Assembly (NCBI GenBank): GCA_007844125.1 | Contig: CM017559.1 | Location: 33,199,363-33,263,362 of the forward strand | Source: Sinonovacula constricta | Taxonomy: Eukaryota; Mollusca; Bivalvia; Cardiida; Solecurtidae | Reading direction: 5' to 3' | DNA: 64,000 bases | Shown: in pieces, positions 56,521 to 64,000 of the stretch | How positions within the stretch are numbered: position 1 is the first letter of the stretch | How the letters are laid out: each line of letters opens with the position of its first letter | The notes under the pieces: model-generated | Told to the model about the DNA's origin: nothing | Database searches by the model: none | Seen by the model: the letters and a program-made list of their open reading frames with translations, nothing else | Position numbers and translations under genes: made by a program

Positions 56521-58094
56521 GCAGCCAAAAAAGAAACCGTACCTTTTAGCTAGTTAAGATATTTTTCATATATCTATTTAATAAAAACAGTATGTGTCAG
56601 AACATTTTACTATCGAGTTCACTCTACAATCTTAACCATATTGCACTCATGGTATCAGTGGTATTCAAGCGAGCGTAAAAGTCAGTTTTGCACGTGAACC
56701 TCGTGCACATGGGTATGGTAACCGATAGTCATTGTTACAAACACACTGTACATGTCTTCAGTAAGCGCACAGATAAATTCACATCTCAAATTGACAGGTT
56801 TTACAATGCCGCGAATGTCAGAGGCCGAGAGAAATCGGGCTATTGGAATGATCCAGGGTGGAGTTTCCGTTGTTGACGTTAGTAGGACGTTTAATTGCAG
56901 CCGTACCACAATTCATGATCTTGTTAGGCGTTTTAGGCATACAGGTGATGTTCACGATCGTCCAAGGTCGGGTAGACCAAGAGCAACTAGCCAAAGGGAC
57001 GATCGCGCCATTGTCCTATTGCACTTACGTAACAGGTTCACATCCGCGACGTTGACGGCACCGGCGTATAACGTCTGTGCTCAGACAATTCGCAATCGGT
57101 TGCGCACACAAAGGCGCCCAATTAGAGCGCGACGTCCATATACTGGTGGTATACTTACGTTACGCCATCGCCGCGCCCGCCTTGGATGGGCACATGCGCA
57201 CCGCAACTGGCGTCGACGTGACCGGAACACTGTCTTGTTTTCGGACGAGTCACGGTTTAATCTAAGCCATGCCGACGGCCGTGTACGCGTTTATCGTCGT
57301 AAAGGTGAACATTCGCTCCAGTCTGTGTAAGACAACATGACCGTTTTGGCGGCGGGGGTGTTATGGTTTGGGGTGGGATAATGGGGGGACAGAAAACCAG
57401 GCTTATTGTTCTGCGTGGCAACTTAAACGCCCAGAGATACATCAACAATGTCCTAAACGCAGAAGCTATTCCTTTCTTGAGGAGAAATGCTCCAGCTGTT
57501 TTTCAACATGACAATGCCCGTCCTCACACTGCAAGAATTACACGCGCTCACTTGGCAGCATCCAACGTCAACGTCATGCAATGGCCAGCAATGTCTCCAG
57601 ATATGAATCCGACTGAGCATATCTGGGACGTGCTTGGCAGAAACGTTCGCAGTATACATGCTCCACAAAATATCCAGCAGTTGACAAATGCCTTGATCAT
57701 TGAATGGGACAACCTTCCGAATAGGCTCGTGCTACGTTACGTCAATTCGATGCGTCGACGGGTAGATACACTGATTAGAGCAAACGGTGGACATAACAGA
57801 TATTGATTTCAAAAACAGAATACTCAAACATGATTCAAATGCAAATGAAATGGTCGGCATCCGTCATAAAATGTTTCAATGTCACCAATTAAAAACTGAT
57901 AAATTTAATTTTGACCCCTATGAATGAAAAAACAGTATTCAAACAAATTTAAAACATAACCAATAAAAACAAAATGCTATCTGTGTTGGATATGCATGTC
58001 TTTAACATGTCCAACAATCATTTCCAGATTCGGATATCTGGTTACTGAAAAAAAAAGAAAAAACATACACTGTAAGGTTTCTTTTTTGGCTGAG
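56521..58094 (+). mobile_element. Tc1-like transposon, about 1.57 kb
   Basis: Left end CAGCCAAAAAAGAAACCGTAC and right end reversed CAGCCAAAAAAGAAACCTTAC make terminal inverted repeats; both sides are TA-rich. Size and a single transposase gene fit Tc1. Confidence 0.88.
56806..57806 (+). pseudogene. Tc1-like DD34E transposase, one frameshift
   Basis: Start chosen at MPRMSEAERNRAIGMIQGG, the usual Tc1 opening; a longer upstream start (56752) exists. Helix-turn-helix (DVSRTFNCSRTTIHDLVRRF), RPRSGRPRAT linker, then first Asp in LFSDESRFNL. The frame hits TAA at 57328; homology continues in another frame from about 57312 (VRQHDRFGGGGVMVWGG), second Asp in FQHDNARPHTA and Glu in SPDMNPTEHIWD, 34 residues after that Asp. 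Total about 334 residues, near the usual 340. A single-base loss near 57310 explains the break. Confidence 0.9.
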
Positions 58095-58099
58095 TATAT

Positions 58100-58975
58100 A
58101 TATATAAAAGAATTGATCTAGCTACTTAAGCGGCGGGTGATTTAGCTGGAATGCTGATTAAAAGAAAATGTTCCAAGAAAGACCTTAAACACATATTAAT
58201 GTCTTTAAATGGATGAATGTCTATTAAAAAGCCTCAATTTATTTCAATAATACGAATGAAAAATATTGTACATGACACAAGTTTTGTAATGTTGAATGAA
58301 CAAAATTTGAGCGTACATATTTTACTGCTAAACAGACGATCAAACAATAACATATAAATCTACAATCTACTCTAAATAATTGGTTGCACAAAATTCGTAA
58401 CTACTCGGCACTTTCAGGACGAACATATTCTAGTTATATCCGAATGTTTGTCAAGCCACGTGACCGAGATGAGATGACGAGATTTGAGACCAGCTCAATA
58501 TGTAAACAACAATGAATGAGTTATACTTACATTAAATTTCTTTCAAACCAATTCATACCTCCATTAATGCCTTTAAATAGGCGACATGAGTTGATGGATA
58601 AAACACAAACTAGCTAGGATTGATTAACATTGATAGTTTAGAAACTGCGCAGATATACACGGTTTGTCACTTTAATCTGTTCACTATACATGGCGTAGAG
58701 CTACAACTGAATAATTTTGAGTCATTACGTTCCAAAGTTGTTTTAGGTTAAAGGTTTATATCTATACAGTAAAGATTACAAGCAATTTGAATACGTACTT
58801 TAAAACCACTTGGTCACAAATTGGCGTTGGAACAATGTTAAAACCACACGATTGGTCCTTCATATGCTCTGTATTTTCTTCGGCACTTTCAATGCAATCA
58901 GCGTGTTAATTATGACCGATGTATACACGTGGCGTATATTATCAGAGATAAACTCTCGTATTAGATTGGCTAAAA
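58100..58975. other. Spacer, nothing recognised
   Basis: CACTTTCAGGACGAACATAT near 58410 loosely resembles 51120 (old repeat). Confidence 0.35.
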
Positions 58976-58979
58976 AAAT

Positions 58980-59856
58980 TTTTTCAAAGGTGTATCCGAC
59001 AATTTGGACCCAATTTTTATTTCTCAAACAACTAAATAAGTTGTTGTTATCTGAAAAGATCTCGCAAAGTGGTGTTTATTAATGGACTACAACTATGAGC
59101 AAAATGAAGCACAACACCCAACACGTTGTTACCAATTTGTATTTCCTATTGAAGCAAAGCAGCACGGTTAACTATTTTTAAACGTAGAAAGCCACGTGAC
59201 GGCTATATTTCAAGATCTCGATCATATTATCATCCAGGTAATTTGCTATGACTTCACACTCCATTTTAGCGGAAATCCCCATCGGGGCTATTTATAGTTT
59301 TGAAAAGAAGGAACATTTGGAGCGATTTATTTCACGATTTGTACTGTCTTTACAAAATTGAACAATGGAGGTCGGGTTAAAATCGTCATTATTTAGTGTT
59401 AACAGTTTAACTCTTCTCTGGTCATTTTTTTCTTGGTTTAGAAAGTTAATTCATTAAAGATCAACAATATTCATGTAGCTCTTCTACTCGATTTAGTACC
59501 CCCTCTCTCTCTCTCTCTCTTCTAAACACTGAGGATATTATTTTTCAATGACGTCACTACTTTCGTCATATCCTATCAAAGAAAACGTCATCGCTTGGAC
59601 AATTTTATTTTCATTGCGTGCTCATGAGAAACAAGACTCATCACAGATTTGTTCTTACTTTTATAATTTGCTTCGTTGTGAATACCTTTGCACTGTCCTA
59701 TTTGAATTTTGGTATATGTTGCAGTGCTCATAGGACTTTGTCATATTCTTAAATACGAGGTTATGGTGAAATTATGCCCTAATTTCCCAAACTATTGGTA
59801 GTAAGATATTGTTATATGTTTTTAACATAGGCAAAATATTGGATTACAGCTTTAAA
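58980..59856 (+). repeat. Dispersed family D, copy 4
   Basis: Left AAAGGTGTATCCGACAATTTGG, interior CATTTTAGCGGAAATCC, GGAACATTTGGAGCGATTTA, TTTGTACTGTC; right end near AAAATATTGGATTACAGCTTTAA. A short (CT)n lies at 59501-59521. Confidence 0.6.
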
Positions 59857-59859
59857 TAA

Positions 59860-62655
59860 TTATTATTAAATTTTAAATCTTCCAATCCTAAGACAACACA
59901 ATTATTGAAGTAGATGATGTTAAAACATTATCTGGTGATTAGATGTAATATTCAATTCTAAAACTATTATGGTTCAACAAAGTTTTTTTATTAATTAAAA
60001 ATAATGAACAAAATGTAAATTTAACCAACTATGACCAAGTCATTTTAAACATCGTTAAACAAATTGCAAACTACATTCTCGATTATACTAAATGTTGAAA
60101 AAATCTTGCAAATCAATCTAGACACATGTTCCCCCAAAATGTGTATACATTATATAAAGTACATTTTCAAAAAGAAAACATTTACACCAGAAATATTAAT
60201 TTATTTTTTTGATAAATTATAAAACAATAAAAACGAAAAAGCACAATGTATTTATTAACAAACCACACTACAAAAACATATCAATTCTGAAACACATTTT
60301 ATAAAATTGCACGTGGAAATTAAAATGGAGAAAGACATCGAACACTGAATATTTAAGACAACTTGACTGAGCAGTGCATGGTTTACTCATACAAAACGTA
60401 TTGAACATTACATATGAACTGCTGTATGAAAACATTCAATACAGACCTCCATGTGTTTTCTCTTTTTTTTGTAGGCAATCAACCAAGAACAAAGAGTAGA
60501 CCTAAAAATTGTGTTTGCTATCAAACAAGTTTTTAATGCTTTTGAGTGAATTGTAAGAAATACCAGAGCAAGAAATCCTTATCATTTCACTCTGGCCCGC
60601 GGTGAAATGATAGGGTTATCAAGTTTCAATCCGGGTCCCAAGGGAAGTAATTATGTACTGCTGGCGGTATGGAAATAAAACAACTGATTTAAATAAGGTT
60701 TATTGAGGAAAATGAGCATGAAAATTTGTGTAGGATTACAGTTGATTTCACTCGTGATCATATTAAAATATTATTTCCACTCGTTGATGCGCCACTCCTG
60801 AAAATATGTTTTCCAATGACCACTCCTGAAATAAAATAGATCACACACCGAAATCGACAAATATTATCTATGCCATTTTTATTCCTATGTAGGTAACCAT
60901 AAAATACTCAACATTTAAACCATATATAATATATTTACAATCATCTTGATGTTAGACTTACTTATAAGCATCTGTTCACAAGAAAAATATACGCTGAACA
61001 AGCGTACCCTATTTGACAGGGGAGAAAACTCAGGGAAACATTTCGTAAAAGATTTGCGCCAAGAAGCTTTTTATGAAATCCTTGGAATGTATATAGGAGT
61101 TTCCAACCCGTGGTCTTCAACTCATATGGTACTGTTCAGAAAATGTTGTGTTAAATTTGTAGCATTATAGTCATATAGTATTACATTGGTCAGATTCCAA
61201 CAAAAGATCGCAGTTGTCCAATCGGAAACCGAGGGCAAGTATAAGAACCATGGTCAAACATACTATTGGTAAGCTTCCTTTAAAACCTTACGTAATAGTA
61301 AAATTTTTAGGAATTACTAACTACTAGACTATAAGATGATCACGAACCGTTTATATACGAAATATGAATATAAATATAATGTTTGTACCGGTTTTTAAAT
61401 ACTGCAGCAGATACACATAAAATACTGTTCCCGCTAATTTTTGATATGCACCCGGATACCTATAGTCTTAACTCCAACAACAGACACAAACAACAACACA
61501 ATTACCAATACATATCGTACTTATTGAAACAAAAACTCGTCTTAACTGGTCTATTCACTGTGAAGCCTTTACTAAAAGTATTAACATACACTTTACTTAT
61601 TGTTTATTATTTCCATTTCATGTATTCACAAATCTCTTTATATAAAGTTAATTGTTATACGGTAAATAAAAATATATTTCCATTTATAATTAATACGTAA
61701 TTGTAATATAATCGAATTCATATGCTATAAATTAAAGTTTAAACATTTGAAATGCATTATGAAGGCTTTTTAAATTTAGTGGAAATGTTTTTATTGCAGT
61801 GGTAAGGTATTGTTACATGAATTTCATAATGACATAACTGTCAGATACCATCCTTAAGTGCACCAGTTGGTCCTTGCCAATTGACAGTTCTAAGGCGGTA
61901 ACTGTTTCTTTTACTGTATGTGATTTTGTGACCTTTCCATTTACTCAGTATGCCATTGTCTTGTGGAAGTTCAAATTTTAATATTTATAGTAATTTTCAT
62001 GGGGCCTTTTCTTATTTTCATATTCTTTATTTTCCACTTTTCTGTTTTATTTATGTATAATGATTTTACATTCTGCAACAAAAAAAATCACCAATGCATT
62101 TGAAAACGCACAAACACATTAAAAATAACACTTTACGCAAATTAACTGTACTGCCACATCACTAAATTTAATAATACAAATTGAAAAAATCACTTTCAAA
62201 TAGACGTCATAATTCTATAATAATTTATCATCAATTTGCACCGTCCTGTAGTCTTCTGTTAACATCCATAATAACCTGCGCCAATGTTCTGATACACTAC
62301 GATGCACTAGTTTCTTGTATACCGCATTAAAAAGGTATAAATCATTAAAACAGGCAAATTCTTTATACATTTCGACGACGTTGCATGTATTTTGTAACAC
62401 GCTTAGAAAATTTCAAATTCACTTAATAATAGTTTTACGGCTCATGATCTCATTCAAAATCCCGATTCTCTAAACAAAATCCTCACACGACAACGCTTTT
62501 TTTGAACATTCTCTTTACTTGGACGCACTGACCGTACTCAAATGTACGTCACACCGCAACATCACCAGGAACACCTCGGTCATTCCGGAAATAGACGAGA
62601 AGTTGCGCATACTACAGCATTTGAAACATACACTACTTCATTAAACCACCACTGG
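59860..62655. other. AT-rich spacer, nothing recognised
   Basis: No tandem array, inverted termini, SINE head or convincing frame. Confidence 0.45.
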
Positions 62656-62661
62656 ACACCC

Positions 62662-62930
62662 CTAAGCAAACGAGTTATACGATGTTCGTTCATCTGATAA
62701 CAATCGGACTGATGGGTGTTTGTACGTTATAGTCACTTTGGTTTTTTCCCGACGGCGCCGGATTCCGGGACTCTGCCGAAAGCGAAGGACAACCTCTTTA
62801 TCTCGTCGGTATTCCCGGAGATCCTCGTAGAATTTGTATTTCGGGCGGAACTCCATATCCTCTCCGTGGGCGCAGCCGTGAATGTAGCTTTCAGTCATCT
62901 CGTCGTCAGTTACCAAAGGTTTTTCACATA
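62662..62930 (-). CDS. Probable last exon of an unidentified minus-strand gene
   Basis: On the minus strand a long pyrimidine tract and TTCTTCAG precede the exon; it opens with two bases of a split codon, then CEKPLVTDDEMTESYIHGCA, EDMEFRPKYKFYEDLREYRR and so on to a TAG, 88 residues. It is rich in Arg, Lys and Glu, without membrane segments, and its GC content is clearly above the flanks. Upstream exons should lie to the right, within or beyond 62931-64000; none was identified. Family not recognised. Confidence 0.6.
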
Positions 62931-62934
62931 CTGA

Positions 62935-64000
62935 AGAAAAGAAAAAAAGTAGACATTTATAAGGCATTGTAAAATTATTATACACAGGGAAGGGATAACA
63001 ATTTTAGGCGTAGCAGTCTAACCTCATGTTTGACCTGCTTAACAAATTCCGACCGAAAGTCAGCCCGAACGCAAGTCGGAGCGACTCGCATTTGTGACTG
63101 GCCATATCAAAATCAGTCTAAAGTCTAAAATTTAATATTTTTAGTTTTTATATTTATTTTATAGAGCATAAATAGACCTTTTAAACGATACTAGAAACTT
63201 CATGGTAATAGAATCCTGTGGATAGTTATTCAAATTTAAGTAACACAGATTAAGGCCTAAAACTACACATGATTGTGGAGAAAACGACACTAAACTTTGT
63301 TAACATTTTTGGTCTATATTTAAAACGAAATGCCATAGAAACCAACATTTTCTATATAAATTACACCATCATGCCAGACATTGTTGAAAAGAGGAAAACA
63401 CAACTCTATTTCATGCACATTCTCATTTATTAATAAAGCAACCACAGAATGCCAAAACCACACTTTTTAAAAAAGACTGATCATAGAAAATCATAAAAGT
63501 GTCATTCGTTGACTTTTTGTCTCGGTAACTATATGAGGACGACCTTATTTTTTAGTAGAATTTCCAGTTAACACTATACACCGTATTCCTCCTATAAAAT
63601 GCTCACGGCACTGCGAAACATTTTTACAAGAGTGGTTATTAAAGTAAGAAACAATCCAGAGCTAATACCCAACAGTACGGGTGTGTAAAAGACATAAAAC
63701 ATCCCTTGATCCTGCAAGTGTCTGTTAAGTTAGAAGCTTCAGAAGTAAGAGGTGCAAACAAAGCGAGTGATCCGGGGTCAAAAATGTATAATCAACAACA
63801 TTGTATAAAACAAGAACAAAATTAATTAAATTCCTAACCAACTCCAACTATTTCTTGTTATTTCAAATGATTTTTTTTTGTCACAGTTGGCCAAGTTTGA
63901 ATTTTTTATGTCGATTTGAAAAGAAAAACCAACAACACAAGACTCTGTTGAAATTGAATGAATATTTATAATATTACAAATTACAAATACACTTTGTCAC
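62935..64000. other. Spacer, probable intron of the minus-strand gene
   Basis: No exon or repeat supported. Confidence 0.35.

Overview
The window is animal nuclear DNA. It has one long gene split into many short exons with GT..AG introns, no prokaryotic gene layout, and AT-rich introns filled with tRNA-derived SINEs, small inverted-repeat DNA transposons and minisatellites. The style of the repeats (tRNA-head SINEs, elements with long internal tandem cores ending in a GGGCCAT/ATGGCCC hairpin) and the invertebrate-like protein suggest a bivalve mollusc, possibly a clam. That assignment is inference.

The main gene is an anoctamin-8 (ANO8/TMEM16H) orthologue on the + strand. I placed 15 coding exons from 12551 to 43392; splice phases agree at every junction and give 973 residues plus a stop. 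The 5' exon or exons, with the start codon and about 40-50 N-terminal residues, were not found and may lie upstream or in the repeat-rich first 12.5 kb. The core holds about 8-10 membrane segments, and the last exon adds a serine-rich 290-residue cytosolic tail with a basic C-terminus.

Layout: 1-2400, a 52-bp satellite cut by the window edge; 2437-3328, a Tigger-like element; 3774-5144, a composite element with a ~165-bp internal repeat; 5.5-12.5 kb, SINEs, a MITE, and 38-bp and 33-bp minisatellites; 12.55-43.4 kb, ANO8. Its introns carry a 20-bp array, a CAT-type microsatellite, a 45/42-bp array, a Tigger-type MITE, a hAT remnant, a 41-bp array with a 776-bp duplication, a second composite element (145-bp core) invaded by a MITE and a SINE, a TA/GA microsatellite, three decayed copies of exon E10, an inverted tandem array and a 24-bp array. 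From 43.4 to 50 kb is the 3' flank with SINEs and MITEs. At 50.1-52.7 kb a dead Tc1-like transposase is split by a 1.8-kb inverted-repeat element. At 56.5-58.1 kb lies a nearly intact Tc1-like transposon with one frameshift. Two isolated exon-like frames (55093-55284 +, 62662-62930 -) may belong to other genes.

The most unusual points are the tandem decayed copies of an ANO8 exon just upstream of the real exon, several minisatellites whose unit matches a piece of a dispersed element nearby, and two composite elements with the same ends but unrelated tandem cores.
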